DNA from: Paenibacillus segetis
Lineage (GTDB): Bacteria; Bacillota; Bacilli; Paenibacillales; Paenibacillaceae
Assembly: GCF_014639155.1 (NCBI RefSeq)
Contig: NZ_BMFT01000007.1
Location: 1 to 64,000 of the forward strand
DNA length: 64,000 nucleotides
Direction: 5' to 3'
Shown here: in pieces, positions 47,609 to 57,353 of the stretch
Numbering within the stretch: position 1 is the first letter of the stretch
How the letters are laid out: every line of letters begins with the position of its first letter
Translations under genes and position numbers: made by a program
Notes under the pieces: generated by a model
The model's input: the letters and a program-made list of their open reading frames with translations, nothing else
Databases searched by the model: none
What the model was told of the DNA's origin: nothing

Positions 47609-48157
47609 TTACTGCTCCATTTGTTTAGCTAAGAAACCCGCAGCCGTTTCGGCCATTTTGGACTCAAGATCCGACATTTTGACGGAATCATCTTTGTTCA
47701 AGAGAATCACTGTACCAATCGGATCTCCACCTGAAATGATAGGCGCTATGACAAAAGAAGAAATATTCTCCGGATGGTCTTTGTTAATTTCGTAAGATCC
47801 TGAGTTTACCTCAACAAGAATTTTACGTCCTTCCATACAAGTTTCCAGCATCGAACTAATCTGCTTATCCAAGTATTCTTTCTTGGAAGCCCCGGCTACA
47901 GCTATTAATGTATCCCGGTCCGAAATCAACGTAATATGCCCCGTGCTTTCATAAAGGGACTCTGCGTACTCCTTGGCAAAATCACCTAATTCACCGATTG
48001 GTGAATATTTCTTCAAGATGACCTCACCATCGCGATCCACAAAAATCTCCAGTGGATCTCCTTCTCTAATACGTAGGGTACGACGGATTTCCTTCGGTAT
48101 TACCACACGGCCCAAATCATCGATACGGCGTACAATTCCAGTAGCTTTCATTTTCAT
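47609..48157 (-). CDS. spoVT: Stage V sporulation protein T
   Basis: Forespore transcription regulator that tunes sigma-G genes. The 182 residues combine an AbrB-type swapped-hairpin DNA-binding domain (MKATGIVRRIDDLGRVVIPKEIRRTLRIREGDPLEIFVD; residues about 3-51) and a C-terminal GAF domain (about 60-182). It is very close to the Bacillus protein in the N-terminal domain. ATG at 48157; a second ATG two codons later matches the Bacillus start. A sigma-G promoter is expected upstream, but I could not fix one. Confidence 0.95.
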   Translation of the reverse strand: MKMKATGIVRRIDDLGRVVIPKEIRRTLRIREGDPLEIFVDRDGEVILKKYSPIGELGDFAKEYAESLYESTGHITLISDRDTLIAVAGASKKEYLDKQISSMLETCMEGRKILVEVNSGSYEINKDHPENISSFVIAPIISGGDPIGTVILLNKDDSVKMSDLESKMAETAAGFLAKQMEQ

Positions 48158-48416
48158 GTTGCCCCGCTTTCCTTAAGAAGTTTTGAATTGAACTACTGAT
48201 TACTTATGAGACGGATATCACTAACCTACTCATTATTCCAACATCACTGGCATAAAAAAATTCATCTTGATGAACTTCGTTTAAGACAGCTATGTGATGT
48301 TTTGTAAGAAATGGTGGGATTCGATTACTGTGATTCTAACCATAGTATTCATCCCTTTCCATCGACTTATTCATCCATTTGCAATGCGTTTTGAAAGCGT
48401 AATCTTTGGGACGGGG
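48158..48416 (-). promoter_or_regulatory. spoVT upstream region
   Basis: About 260 bp without a gene, between the PPIase terminator and spoVT. A short TTCATCAAGATGAA palindrome followed by seven T's on the minus strand (about 48268-48288) could form a weak terminator. No -10/-35 pair was convincing. Confidence 0.35.
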
Positions 48417-48447
48417 CAAGAAAGCAGCGCGGATGTCTCCGCGCTGC
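48417..48447 (-). terminator. Terminator of the PPIase lipoprotein gene
   Basis: Perfect 10-bp GC-rich arms GCAGCGCGGA/TCCGCGCTGC with a 4-base loop, followed by TTTCTT on the minus strand. Confidence 0.88.
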
Positions 48448-48481
48448 CTTCTGCACCATACCTGGACTTCCCTAAACCAAA

Positions 48482-49579
48482 TTATTTACCGCTATTCGTA
48501 TTTGTATTTGTTTCGGTTCCTGCATTATTTCCAGTTTCCGGTGTTGTTGTGTTTTCAGAACCTTCAGTACCTTCAGTACCCTCTGTTCCTTCAGTTTCCT
48601 TTTCAACCTTAGGTAGGTCGATTTTCTTGATGATCGTCTTCTCTAACTCGCCAGACATGAACTCGTCCAATTTAGCAGAAGCTACTTGCGTCTTAAGCAA
48701 ATCCTTCTCAGTGTCGGTCAGATCCTCAAATTTCTTCTCAGTCCGTGATTCTACACGAACGATATGATAACCATATGTTGTCTTAACTGGATCACCAATT
48801 TCATTGATCGGTTGAGTTAGTGCCGCTTGTTTAAATTCTTCAACCCATTGGCTTACTTGAGCATTTTCATACAATCCACCATTGGCATTGGAACCAGCAT
48901 CGGTACTGTACTCCTTGGCTAGAGCTGCAAAATCCTCACCCTTGTCCAATTTTGCTTTGACTTCATTGGCTAATTTCAGAGCCTCTTCGTCTGTGTACTT
49001 CTCGTTGCCTTCCGCATCTTGGAATCCAATGAGAATGTGACGGACTGAAGCTGTTGTGTAATCATCTTTAGTAGCTTCGAATTCAGCCTTTACTTCGTCA
49101 TCTTTAATAAGTACCAATTGACTTTCCAATACTGTATAAATCCGAACCATATAGTCCTGGAATTCTTTCTCTGTTACTTTTTGTGCATCGAGCATCGCTT
49201 TAAATTGGTCAGCACCGTATGCTTCTTTCATCGCTTTATATTGTTCATCCGCTTTTTTCTTGCCTGCTTCCTTGATCTTAGCATCTGCCTTCTCGTCTAG
49301 ATACTTGTAGGCGATCTGTTGCTTGACCAAATACTCGCGGAAATCATCCAATTGTAGGAACTGCTCCATTTGCGGTTGAAGTGCTAATACAATGCGTGAC
49401 TCCCGGTCAAATTCATTTTGCGTGATTTGTCCACCTTCATAAGTAGCAACTACTGCACTCGTATCATTTCCGGCTTTGGACTCATCCTTCTTCCCGCAAC
49501 CAGCCATAACGGAAAAAGCTAATACAGCCACCATCGCAATCGTTAACCTTTTCCATGTACGTCCTTTACTTCGAAACAT
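48482..49579 (-). CDS. Lipoprotein peptidyl-prolyl isomerase (PrsA/SurA-like)
   Basis: Extracytoplasmic foldase of 365 residues. The signal peptide ends in a lipobox (SVMAGC, Cys at residue 28), so it is a lipoprotein. A SurA-N-like helical region (about 45-185) is followed by a parvulin (PPIC) domain (VRHILIGFQDAEGNEKYTDEEA...YGYHIVRVESR; about 190-290). The C-terminal 50 residues are a low-complexity tail with tandem GTE repeats followed by Thr/Asn-rich sequence. It overlaps the end of mfd by 14 bp. B. subtilis lacks a gene here, where mfd is followed directly by spoVT. Confidence 0.9.
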   Translation of the reverse strand: MFRSKGRTWKRLTIAMVAVLAFSVMAGCGKKDESKAGNDTSAVVATYEGGQITQNEFDRESRIVLALQPQMEQFLQLDDFREYLVKQQIAYKYLDEKADAKIKEAGKKKADEQYKAMKEAYGADQFKAMLDAQKVTEKEFQDYMVRIYTVLESQLVLIKDDEVKAEFEATKDDYTTASVRHILIGFQDAEGNEKYTDEEALKLANEVKAKLDKGEDFAALAKEYSTDAGSNANGGLYENAQVSQWVEEFKQAALTQPINEIGDPVKTTYGYHIVRVESRTEKKFEDLTDTEKDLLKTQVASAKLDEFMSGELEKTIIKKIDLPKVEKETEGTEGTEGTEGSENTTTPETGNNAGTETNTNTNSGK

Positions 49580-52500
49580 TTTGTAATTCCCCTTTCGCTT
49601 TGAACGAATCCTTTAGAGCTTCTAGAAATTGTTCCAGTAAGCCCATCAATTGTTTGTCGTCCATTCCCTTGGTTTTGATATTGATCAGCATGATCGATCC
49701 TTGATTAAATTGTACACGTCTTCCGAACAGATTTCCAACTTCCGCAAGTCTGGACGGCAGGATATCCTTTTCACGACCACTGTAGAATTTCACAATGACC
49801 TCTTCACCACGCCGTGAAATCGATTCAATGCCATACATTTTACCATAGAGCTTCACTCTAGCTACAGAGAGTAAATTCTGCACAGCTTCCGGCAATTCTC
49901 CGAATCGGTCCAGCATCTCGTCTTCAAGTTCCGAGACATCCTCAAAAGACGACGCAGATGCAGTCTTCTTGTATATCTCAATCTTCTGAATACTATCATA
50001 AATATAATCGGATGGTAAATACGCATCGATACCCAGATCAATTGACGTATTCCACGACTGCTCCTCAGGAACTTCTTCTCCAAGCATAGACACCTTACGT
50101 TTCTTAATTTCTTCTGCTAGCATTTGCGAGTAGAGATCAAATCCTACAGAAGCGATAAAGCCATGCTGCTCGGCCCCGAGCAGATTCCCGGCACCACGAA
50201 TCGTAAGGTCACGCATAGCGATTTTGAATCCCGAACCAAGTTCTGTGAACTCCTTGATGGACTGTAGTCGCTTCTCTGCTACCTCGGTCAACGACTTATC
50301 GCGCTGATAAGTAAAGTAAGCATAAGCAATCCGATTGGAACGTCCCACACGTCCACGTAGTTGGTACAGCTGGGACAACCCCATTTTGTCAGCATCATGG
50401 ACGATCAAGGTGTTAACATTCGGAATATCAACCCCCGTCTCGATAATGCTCGTACTGACTAGGACGTCATATTCGCCATCGAGAAAATCAAGAATCGTCT
50501 TCTCCAGCTCTTGCTCTGACATTTGCCCATGACCAACCCCGACCCGGGCATCAGGAACAAGCATCGAAATTTGAGCAGCCATCTCCTGAATGCCTTGAAC
50601 ACGATTATACAGGTAATAAATTTGGCCTCCACGAGCCATTTCCCGCTCGACCGCCTCACGAACCAATGCCTGACTATGCTCCACGACATAGGTTTGTACA
50701 GGGAACCGATTCTCAGGTGGTGTCTCGATAACCGACAAATCACGTACGCCCAGCATCGACATGTGCAATGTTCTTGGAATCGGCGTTGCCGTCAGGGTCA
50801 ATACATCCACATTGGTCTTCAGCCTTTTTAGCTTCTCCTTATGCGTTACCCCGAACCGCTGCTCCTCATCAACGATCAATAGACCTAGATCCTTAAAAAT
50901 GAGGTCCTGAGATAGCAAACGGTGTGTACCAATGACAATATCGACGGTACCCTTTTTGACTCCCTTAATCGTCTCATTCTGTTCCTTACGACTGCGGAAA
51001 CGACTGAGCGATTGAATATTAATAGGATATCCAGCAAACCGTTCACGGAATGTTTCATAGTGCTGTTGAGCCAGGATCGTGGTCGGTACAAGCACCGCAA
51101 CCTGCTTGCCTTCAATAGCTGCTTTAAAAGCAGCGCGGATAGCAACTTCCGTCTTCCCGTACCCAACATCGCCACATAATAAGCGATCCATAGGTCTAGT
51201 TTGTTCCATATCCTTTTTAATTTCCTCAATTGCCCGCATCTGGTCCCGAGTCTCTTCATAAGGGAACATCGCTTCAAACTCTTGTTGCTCCGGCGTATCT
51301 TTTTCAAATCCATAACCTGGAGATGCTTGCCGATCCGCATAGAGTTTGATGAGTTCATCGGCAATATCTTGAACAGAAGATTGAACCTTACTCTTCACGC
51401 GAGTCCAATCATTACCACCAAGCTTATATACTTTAGGTTCCTTGTCTTCGGAGCCTACATATTTCTGAATCAAATCAATTTGCTCAATTGGTACAGACAG
51501 CTTATCTCCACCCGCATACAAAATATGCATATAGTCTTTGTGAATCCCGCCTACCTCAAGCGTACCAATTCCGATATATTTACCAATCCCGTGATTCTGA
51601 TGGACTACATAATCGCCAACCTTCAGCTCGGTGTAACTCTTGATCCGTTCTGCGTTGTCCATGTTCTTGCCCACTTTGCGTGCTTTACGCTGCTTCTGGG
51701 AGAACATCTCACCTTCGGTTATGACCACCAAATGCACAGATGGTAGCTCAAATCCTGACTGTAGATTACCATTTAGTAGAGTTGGCTCATCGATACCATA
51801 ATCCTGCAGCACCCGCCGCATGCGATCCATCCGCTCTTCCCCGTTAGCCAGCATGATCACTTGAGCTCCGCTCTTCTTCCAGCGATCCATTTCTGATTTC
51901 AGCACATTCATTTGACCGTGGAAATCCTGCATAGCGCGACTAACAAAGTTCAGAATATTCTGAGGTTGAGTGTGTGGCACTTGCCGTAAAAACAACGACA
52001 GAAACAGCGTTTGGAATGGCCGACGATACAGAACATGATCACTCTCAAAAGCAAGCGGTAACTCGGGCAGACTTTTACCATTCTGAAACAGATTGAGATT
52101 CCATTCTGCTTCATCACGTTCCAGTTGCTTGGCCGTCTCTAAGAGACGTGCTGGCTCATCAAGGATAAGCAGTGAATCCTTTGCAACATAATCATATAAT
52201 GTCTTATGCTCAGGAAAAATCAACGAAATATATTTATAAATCTCCGGAAAATAAACATGCTCTCGCAGCATTTCAATTTCTTTGGAGACTTCTTCGCGTA
52301 ATTTACCTTTAGCTTTTCGATCACTCATTTTCTCTAGTTGCGTTTCCAAGCGATCTACTGCAACTTGCGCTGCCTTCTCCAAACGTTCCTTAGACGCAAT
52401 GAGTTCCTTGCATGGCGGTATGGACACCTCTTTGATCTGATCGACAGACCGCTGATCCACAGGATCAAATGTACGGATCGAATCGATCTCATCATCGAAC

Positions 52501-53099
52501 AACTCTACCCGATAGGCCATCGTTGAGGTCAAAGGAAAGAAGTCGATAATCCCCCCACGGATACTCATTTCTCCCCTGGATTCCACACGTTCAACCCGCT
52601 CATAACCAAGCTCAATCATCTTATTCAAAAAGAGTTCAAGCTGAAGGGTCCCCCCTAATTTCAGCTCGATCCAAGCTTCGCGCATCGTCTCTGGTGTCGG
52701 AATGAACCGACGGACACCAGAATAAGGCGCCACAACAATCCCCCGGAAACCTTGGGAGCATTGTAACAGCACCTCAATCCGCTGTGCCAGCATTTCAGGA
52801 CTGGATACGGCCGATTCAGCAGCAACTAATTCATTTGCAGGATATAGTAGCACCTCATTGGCTGAGAGAGCTTCTTGTAGATCTTCAGCAATCTTCTGCG
52901 CGGCGAACATATTATGGGTAACGATAAGCAACGGACGATCGCTCTCCTTATGGAGTGCGGCCAGCATGACTTGCCTCGATGAACCCGATAGTCCAGAAAT
53001 CAATTGCTCCTTCATTCCTGCCTTTACACCTGCAACCGTAGAGGCGAAGTCGGAGTCTTGGGAAAATGCTTGAATAAGTGCTTGTAGCAAAATGGGCAC
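49566..53099 (-). CDS. mfd: Transcription-repair coupling factor Mfd
   Basis: DNA translocase of 1177 residues that pushes stalled RNA polymerase off lesions and recruits UvrA. It has a UvrB-like N-terminal region (GLSGSSRQVMLAALHKES), a CarD-like RNA-polymerase-interacting domain (LKVGDYVVHQNHGIGKYIGIGTL), Walker A GDVGYGKTEVA, DEEQRFG, and helicase motifs TLTATPIPRTL and QLRGRVGRS. GTG at 53099 gives the listed length, but its ribosome-binding site is very close; TTG at 53090 after GAGAGG is a reasonable alternative. Confidence 0.95.
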   Translation of the reverse strand: MPILLQALIQAFSQDSDFASTVAGVKAGMKEQLISGLSGSSRQVMLAALHKESDRPLLIVTHNMFAAQKIAEDLQEALSANEVLLYPANELVAAESAVSSPEMLAQRIEVLLQCSQGFRGIVVAPYSGVRRFIPTPETMREAWIELKLGGTLQLELFLNKMIELGYERVERVESRGEMSIRGGIIDFFPLTSTMAYRVELFDDEIDSIRTFDPVDQRSVDQIKEVSIPPCKELIASKERLEKAAQVAVDRLETQLEKMSDRKAKGKLREEVSKEIEMLREHVYFPEIYKYISLIFPEHKTLYDYVAKDSLLILDEPARLLETAKQLERDEAEWNLNLFQNGKSLPELPLAFESDHVLYRRPFQTLFLSLFLRQVPHTQPQNILNFVSRAMQDFHGQMNVLKSEMDRWKKSGAQVIMLANGEERMDRMRRVLQDYGIDEPTLLNGNLQSGFELPSVHLVVITEGEMFSQKQRKARKVGKNMDNAERIKSYTELKVGDYVVHQNHGIGKYIGIGTLEVGGIHKDYMHILYAGGDKLSVPIEQIDLIQKYVGSEDKEPKVYKLGGNDWTRVKSKVQSSVQDIADELIKLYADRQASPGYGFEKDTPEQQEFEAMFPYEETRDQMRAIEEIKKDMEQTRPMDRLLCGDVGYGKTEVAIRAAFKAAIEGKQVAVLVPTTILAQQHYETFRERFAGYPINIQSLSRFRSRKEQNETIKGVKKGTVDIVIGTHRLLSQDLIFKDLGLLIVDEEQRFGVTHKEKLKRLKTNVDVLTLTATPIPRTLHMSMLGVRDLSVIETPPENRFPVQTYVVEHSQALVREAVEREMARGGQIYYLYNRVQGIQEMAAQISMLVPDARVGVGHGQMSEQELEKTILDFLDGEYDVLVSTSIIETGVDIPNVNTLIVHDADKMGLSQLYQLRGRVGRSNRIAYAYFTYQRDKSLTEVAEKRLQSIKEFTELGSGFKIAMRDLTIRGAGNLLGAEQHGFIASVGFDLYSQMLAEEIKKRKVSMLGEEVPEEQSWNTSIDLGIDAYLPSDYIYDSIQKIEIYKKTASASSFEDVSELEDEMLDRFGELPEAVQNLLSVARVKLYGKMYGIESISRRGEEVIVKFYSGREKDILPSRLAEVGNLFGRRVQFNQGSIMLINIKTKGMDDKQLMGLLEQFLEALKDSFKAKGELQNVSK

Positions 53100-53157
53100 C
53101 TCTCTTATTGCTTAGTGAAATCTATTGTTAGGCCCTGTCAGTCTCCCCACAGTAACC

Positions 53158-53192
53158 AAAAAGGAGCCTTAGCAACCGTGCCGCCAAGGCTC
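53158..53192 (-). terminator. fin rho-independent terminator
   Basis: Arms GAGCCTTRGC/GCYAAGGCTC are followed on the minus strand by CTTTTT. It lies between fin and mfd, so mfd likely has its own promoter in the remaining 58 bp or depends on read-through. Confidence 0.82.
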
Positions 53193-53239
53193 TATAACCG
53201 TTAAGTTCGGTATACATCCTTCGTTATTTAGCCATACCT

Positions 53240-53470
53240 CTATTGCAATGGATTCGTCAACAGCGATAGTTCGGGATTATTGTTAAGCGCTTCCCTGCAA
53301 TAATCACAGGTCACCCGGACCGTTGTCTCACCGCTAGAATCATACGCTATTATATCTCTCCGCTCATCGGGGGTCAAGGAATGGAAGCCTAGCTGCAGCT
53401 CTGAGACATCCGGTGCATCGATTCTACCAATAAATGTTCGGCAATGCCTGCATACATAGTTTATTGCCAT
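53240..53470 (-). CDS. fin: Anti-sigma-F factor Fin
   Basis: A 76-residue zinc protein with two CxxC pairs (CRHC near residue 8 and CDYC near residue 55). In Bacillus Fin binds and inhibits sigma-F to help the switch to sigma-G in the forespore. CAGGAGGC precedes the ATG. Its position between pth and mfd is as in Bacillus. Confidence 0.93.
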   Translation of the reverse strand: MAINYVCRHCRTFIGRIDAPDVSELQLGFHSLTPDERRDIIAYDSSGETTVRVTCDYCREALNNNPELSLLTNPLQ

Positions 53471-53544
53471 CTATATGCCTCCTGAAGTGTTGTTATTCCT
53501 TCAGTATGCCCTAGGCAAGCTCTCTTTAGCCCCCAGCGGACCTC

Positions 53545-53574
53545 AATATAAGTCAAACTATTTCATTGGGTCAA
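53545..53574 (-). promoter_or_regulatory. Possible promoter upstream of fin
   Basis: Minus strand: TTGACC (53574-53569), 18-bp spacer, TATATT (53550-53545). It resembles sigma-A. A sigma-F promoter would be expected for fin, but no clean match was seen. Confidence 0.4.
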
Positions 53575-53617
53575 GCTAATCTACTATCCGTGTAAGTTCA
53601 AAAAGTCAGATATCAGG

Positions 53618-54178
53618 CTATCCGTTGAACTTAGCCATCGTCTGCTCAAAAGAATGATCCAAACTATATTCCAGTGCATCGCATGTCGATTCAATGGAGT
53701 CCTGTAATAGCTGAGCCTCTTTCTTAGCAAATGCAGAGAGCACGTAATCAACAACAGCATGTCCTGGGTCAGGTCTGGATATACCCATTCGAACACGATT
53801 AAATGTTTGTGTTCCCGTATGCTGTATCAGCGACTTAATGCCGTTATGTCCCCCCGCACTACCCTGATAACGGAGTCTAATTCTACCTAGCTCGGTATCC
53901 AAATCATCGTACACGACGACCATGTCTTCCAGAGCCACCTTGTAGTAATCCATGAATGCCCGCACCGCTTCACCCGACAAATTCATAAAAGTCATCGGTT
54001 TGATCAGTGCCACTTTGTGTCCAGCGATAAAACCTTCTCCCACCAAAGCTTTGCATTTATTCTGTTTGATATCTATACCATGTCTACGGGAGAGCTCATT
54101 TAAGGCCATAAAACCAATATTGTGTCTTGTCTTTTCATATTGGCCCCCCGGATTACCGAGACCTACGATCCACTTCAA
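53618..54178 (-). CDS. pth: Peptidyl-tRNA hydrolase
   Basis: Recycles peptidyl-tRNAs dropped by the ribosome (spoVC in older Bacillus usage). The 186 residues have IVGLGNPGGQYEKTRHNIGF (catalytic His in the RHN segment), KPMTFMNLSGEAV, YDDLDTELGRIRLRYQGSAGGHNGIKS and GISRP. The start is TTG at 54178 with GGAGGG about 11 bp upstream. The ctc (L25-like) gene that lies between prs and pth in Bacillus is absent. Confidence 0.95.
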   Translation of the reverse strand: MKWIVGLGNPGGQYEKTRHNIGFMALNELSRRHGIDIKQNKCKALVGEGFIAGHKVALIKPMTFMNLSGEAVRAFMDYYKVALEDMVVVYDDLDTELGRIRLRYQGSAGGHNGIKSLIQHTGTQTFNRVRMGISRPDPGHAVVDYVLSAFAKKEAQLLQDSIESTCDALEYSLDHSFEQTMAKFNG

Positions 54179-54219
54179 TGTTGATCAACCCTCCAGCTTC
54201 TTAATGATTAACGCGGATA

Positions 54220-54254
54220 GGGGTTACATCTTCCAAGCAGGAAGATGTAACCCC
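54220..54254. repeat. Perfect 15-bp inverted repeat between prs and pth
   Basis: GGGGTTACATCTTCC (54220-54234), 5-bp loop, then the exact complement (54240-54254). No T-run follows on either strand, so it is not a standard terminator. It lies 27 bp after the prs stop and could be an RNA processing or stability element. Confidence 0.75.
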
Positions 54255-54281
54255 GGTATGACTGTATAGCAGCAGGAATTA

Positions 54282-55235
54282 TTATTCTATTTCAAACAGC
54301 TTACTGATGGACAATTCTTCATGAACGCGAATAATCGCTTCTCCCATCAGTGGAGCGACGGATAATACCCGAAGCTTACTGGTTGGATTAGCATGCAAAA
54401 TTGGAATCGTATCCGTTACGATAACTTCCTTGAGCGGAGAGTTCTCCAAACGTTCCATCGCTGGACCGGATAGCACAGGGTGTGTACAGCAGGCGTATAC
54501 TTCTTCAACCCCGCCCTCTTTAAGGGCATTGGCACCAAGTACGATCGTACCAGCAGTATCGATGATATCATCAATAAGGATGGCCGTTTTACCTTCGATG
54601 TTCCCGATGATATTCATAACTTCACTTACGTTTGGTTCTGGACGACGTTTGTCGATAATCGCCAGCGGTGCGTTTAGGAAGTCAGCTAGTTTACGAGCTC
54701 TAACTACCCCACCATGATCCGGTGAAACGACAACAGGGTTGCTGATTTGCTTAGAACGGAAGTATTGTGCCAGGATAGGTACACCTAACATGTGATCCAC
54801 CGGAATATCAAAGAACCCTTGAATCTGCATCGCATGCAGGTCCATTGTGATCACACGGTGGGCTCCGGCTTTCTCGATCAAATTAGCGACTAGCTTGGCC
54901 GTAATTGGATCACGCGAACGCGCCTTCCGATCTTGGCGCGCATAGCCGTAATAAGGAATAACGACATTAATGCTCTTGGCCGAAGCCCGTTTCAAAGCAT
55001 CCACCATAACAAGAAGCTCCATCAGATTGTCGTTAACCGGACCGCAGGTAGACTGCACGATATATACGTGACAACCACGAACGCTCTCATTCAACTTAAC
55101 TTGGATTTCGCCGTCGCTGAAGCTCGTCGTTTCCGAGTCTCCCATTGGAATCCCAATATAATCAGCGATCTGATGAGCTAATTTGGGATTGGAATTACAG
55201 GTGAATATCTTCAATTTAGAATCACAATAAGTCAT
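54282..55235 (-). CDS. prs: Ribose-phosphate pyrophosphokinase
   Basis: Makes PRPP from ribose 5-phosphate and ATP for purine, pyrimidine, NAD, His and Trp synthesis. The 317 residues match class I enzymes: [39 protein letters not shown], the metal-binding [17 protein letters not shown] and the PRPP loop [17 protein letters not shown] precedes the ATG. It sits between glmU and pth; the PurR regulator that senses PRPP is encoded nearby. Confidence 0.97.
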   Translation of the reverse strand: MTYCDSKLKIFTCNSNPKLAHQIADYIGIPMGDSETTSFSDGEIQVKLNESVRGCHVYIVQSTCGPVNDNLMELLVMVDALKRASAKSINVVIPYYGYARQDRKARSRDPITAKLVANLIEKAGAHRVITMDLHAMQIQGFFDIPVDHMLGVPILAQYFRSKQISNPVVVSPDHGGVVRARKLADFLNAPLAIIDKRRPEPNVSEVMNIIGNIEGKTAILIDDIIDTAGTIVLGANALKEGGVEEVYACCTHPVLSGPAMERLENSPLKEVIVTDTIPILHANPTSKLRVLSVAPLMGEAIIRVHEELSISKLFEIE

Positions 55236-55364
55236 AAATTAAAAACCCTCCGTGCTGTAATAGATAGTAAATCTATCTCGTCTTAATTTGATACTATATC
55301 CTGCTGCATTTCAAGGCTATTTATCACGTCTTTGCCGTCTTGTTACAAAACAAAAATAAAGAGT

Positions 55365-56765
55365 TTATGATTCTTGTTCTCTTTGCTTCTTAGCTTTCGC
55401 ACGCGCACGGAGCTTCTCAGCATACCCGGCTTTGTTCTCCTGCCGATTTCTTGCAATCGCAAGGTCGTTATCATTTACAGAATGAGTAATGGTTGAGCCA
55501 GCAACAACATATGCGCCCTTGCCAACTTTCACTGGTGCAATCAAATTCACATTACTGCCAATAAACGCATTGTCCTCAATCTCAGTAATAGACTTATTAT
55601 ATCCATCATAATTGACCGTAATCGCACCGCACCCGATATTTACATTCTTGCCTACTTTAGCGTCTCCTATATAACTCAGATGAGACACTTTAGAGCCATC
55701 ACCCAAAGAGGCATTCTTGATTTCTACGAAATCACCTACTTTGACATCCTCACCTAGTTTTGCGCCTGGACGCAAATAAGCGAAAGGCCCAACCGTCGTT
55801 CCCCTGCCGACTTCTGCTTGACAGAGCACCGATTGTTTAACCTTTGCACCTGAGTGGATCTGGCAATCTTCAATTTCAGTTGAGGGACCAATAACGCAAT
55901 CCTCACCAATAACACTTTGACCGGAAATAGATGACCCCGGATAAATGATACTATCGGCTCCGATCGTTACGTCCGCTCCGATATATGTCGAGCTTGGATC
56001 GATAATGGTTACACCGCCGAGCATATGCTTTCGCAAAATTCTCTCACGCATAAACGACTCCGCCTCGGACAGTGCTAAACGGTCGTTAACACCAATCGAT
56101 TCAGCGTAATCATTTGTTAAATAACCCTCGACAATCTCGCCCTCTTGCACCAAAATACCGATCACATCTGTCAAATAGTATTCCTGCTGAACATTCTGAT
56201 TCGTTACTTTCTCCAGTGCAGCAAACAACTTGGCATTGTCAAAACAATAAGTGCCGGTGTTAATTTCCTGTACTGCAGCTTCTTCAAGTGAACAATCCTT
56301 CTGTTCAACAATACGTTGTACGGAATCGTTAGCTCCTCGGATAACACGCCCGTAACCAACCGGGTTATCTAGTGAAGCTGTAAGCACGGTTGCCGCAGCT
56401 CCGCTACGGGAATGAAGACTAATCAGTGCTTCAAGTGTCTCCTCCGTTACCAGTGGAGTATCCCCGCAAATGACAAGGGTAATTCCTTCTTCCCCTCCCA
56501 AGAGCGGCTTTGCTTGCTTGACAGCATGACCGGTTCCAAGCTGCTCTTCCTGCAGTACGTATTCGGCAGACGTTCCTAGATAAGATTGGACCGCTTCAGC
56601 ACCGTGGCCAACGACCACAACACTGCGTTCACAATTGACTTTCTTTACCGCGTTCAGGACATGCCCAACCATCGGTTTGCCACACACGGGATGGAGCACT
56701 TTATAAAGCTTTGACTTCATGCGCTTCCCCTGACCTGCAGCAAGAACAATCGCTAATCTTTTCAA
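55365..56765 (-). CDS. glmU: Bifunctional GlcN-1-P acetyltransferase / UDP-GlcNAc pyrophosphorylase
   Basis: Final two steps to UDP-GlcNAc for peptidoglycan and teichoic acid. The N-terminal nucleotidyltransferase has [26 protein letters not shown], and the C-terminal left-handed beta-helix has hexapeptide repeats with [20 protein letters not shown] and the catalytic His in [11 protein letters not shown]. It is 466 residues. The start is TTG at 56765 with AGGAGG about 9 bp upstream. Confidence 0.96.
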   Translation of the reverse strand: MKRLAIVLAAGQGKRMKSKLYKVLHPVCGKPMVGHVLNAVKKVNCERSVVVVGHGAEAVQSYLGTSAEYVLQEEQLGTGHAVKQAKPLLGGEEGITLVICGDTPLVTEETLEALISLHSRSGAAATVLTASLDNPVGYGRVIRGANDSVQRIVEQKDCSLEEAAVQEINTGTYCFDNAKLFAALEKVTNQNVQQEYYLTDVIGILVQEGEIVEGYLTNDYAESIGVNDRLALSEAESFMRERILRKHMLGGVTIIDPSSTYIGADVTIGADSIIYPGSSISGQSVIGEDCVIGPSTEIEDCQIHSGAKVKQSVLCQAEVGRGTTVGPFAYLRPGAKLGEDVKVGDFVEIKNASLGDGSKVSHLSYIGDAKVGKNVNIGCGAITVNYDGYNKSITEIEDNAFIGSNVNLIAPVKVGKGAYVVAGSTITHSVNDNDLAIARNRQENKAGYAEKLRARAKAKKQREQES

Positions 56766-56814
56766 GGCCCCGGCCTCCTTCTCTTAAACTCAATACTGAA
56801 TATATCTCATTTAG

Positions 56815-56856
56815 GCCAAAAAGAAAAGAGAGCCATGATACATGGCTCTCTTTTCT
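56815..56856 (-). terminator. spoVG rho-independent terminator
   Basis: Perfect 16-bp arms AGAAAAGAGAGCCATG and complement with a 3-base loop, followed by TTTTTGG on the minus strand. Confidence 0.92.
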
Positions 56857-56886
56857 CAAACCCCAATTGATGGATCAAAACTTGGC

Positions 56887-57171
56887 TTAAGCCCCTTCTT
56901 CGATAACTTCCTCTTGGTCAGCAGCTCGTTCGTATTCAGCCAATACCGCAGCTTGAATCTTCTCGCGTGTACCGGAAGAGATCGGATGCGCGATATCCCG
57001 GAACTCCCCGTCCGGAGTGCGCTTGCTTGGCATTGCCACAAACATTCCATTGTTGCCGTCGATTACACGAATGTCATGAACAACAAACTCGTTATCGATG
57101 GTAATGGATGCGATCGCCTTCATTCTACCTTCTGAACTAACTCGGCGAAGCCTTACATCCGTAATTTGCAT
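56887..57171 (-). CDS. spoVG: Regulatory protein SpoVG
   Basis: A 94-residue nucleic-acid-binding regulator of sporulation and other stationary-phase functions. The sequence [59 protein letters not shown] is highly conserved. AAGGTGGTGA precedes the ATG, as in Bacillus. Its promoter has a clear sigma-H signature. The yabJ (RidA) gene that lies between purR and spoVG in Bacillus is missing. Confidence 0.97.
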   Translation of the reverse strand: MQITDVRLRRVSSEGRMKAIASITIDNEFVVHDIRVIDGNNGMFVAMPSKRTPDGEFRDIAHPISSGTREKIQAAVLAEYERAADQEEVIEEGA

Positions 57172-57211
57172 ATGTGTTCACCACCTTTTTCCATCAGAGA
57201 CTTGGTGTAAT

Positions 57212-57238
57212 ATTCCACATAGCAAACGGAAATCCTTT
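57212..57238 (-). promoter_or_regulatory. Sigma-H promoter of spoVG
   Basis: Minus strand: AAAGGATTT (57238-57230), 11-bp spacer, GTGGAAT (57218-57212), matching sigma-H consensus RNAGGAWWW-N11/12-RNNGAAT at every defined position. The B. subtilis spoVG promoter has the same layout. Confidence 0.88.
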
Positions 57239-57292
57239 TTTTTTCGTGAACAAAATGACCTAAAATCAGGAATTTTTTTAAAAACAAGAGTA

Positions 57293-57301
57293 TTTCGACA
57301 T
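57293..57301. promoter_or_regulatory. Spo0A-box-like site upstream of spoVG
   Basis: TTTCGACAT on the plus strand contains the core TGTCGAA on the minus strand. It lies about 55 bp upstream of the sigma-H -35, in a strongly A/T-rich stretch of the kind AbrB binds. Regulatory role inferred. Confidence 0.5.
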
Positions 57302-57353
57302 GTTTCGTCTTAAAATCTTTGTTTTTGTGTAAAATCGACAGATCTTTGGGCTA

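Noticed and set aside
51201-51746. Plus-strand 181-codon ORF inside mfd
   Set aside because: Shadow of the Mfd helicase reading frame; no independent coding evidence.
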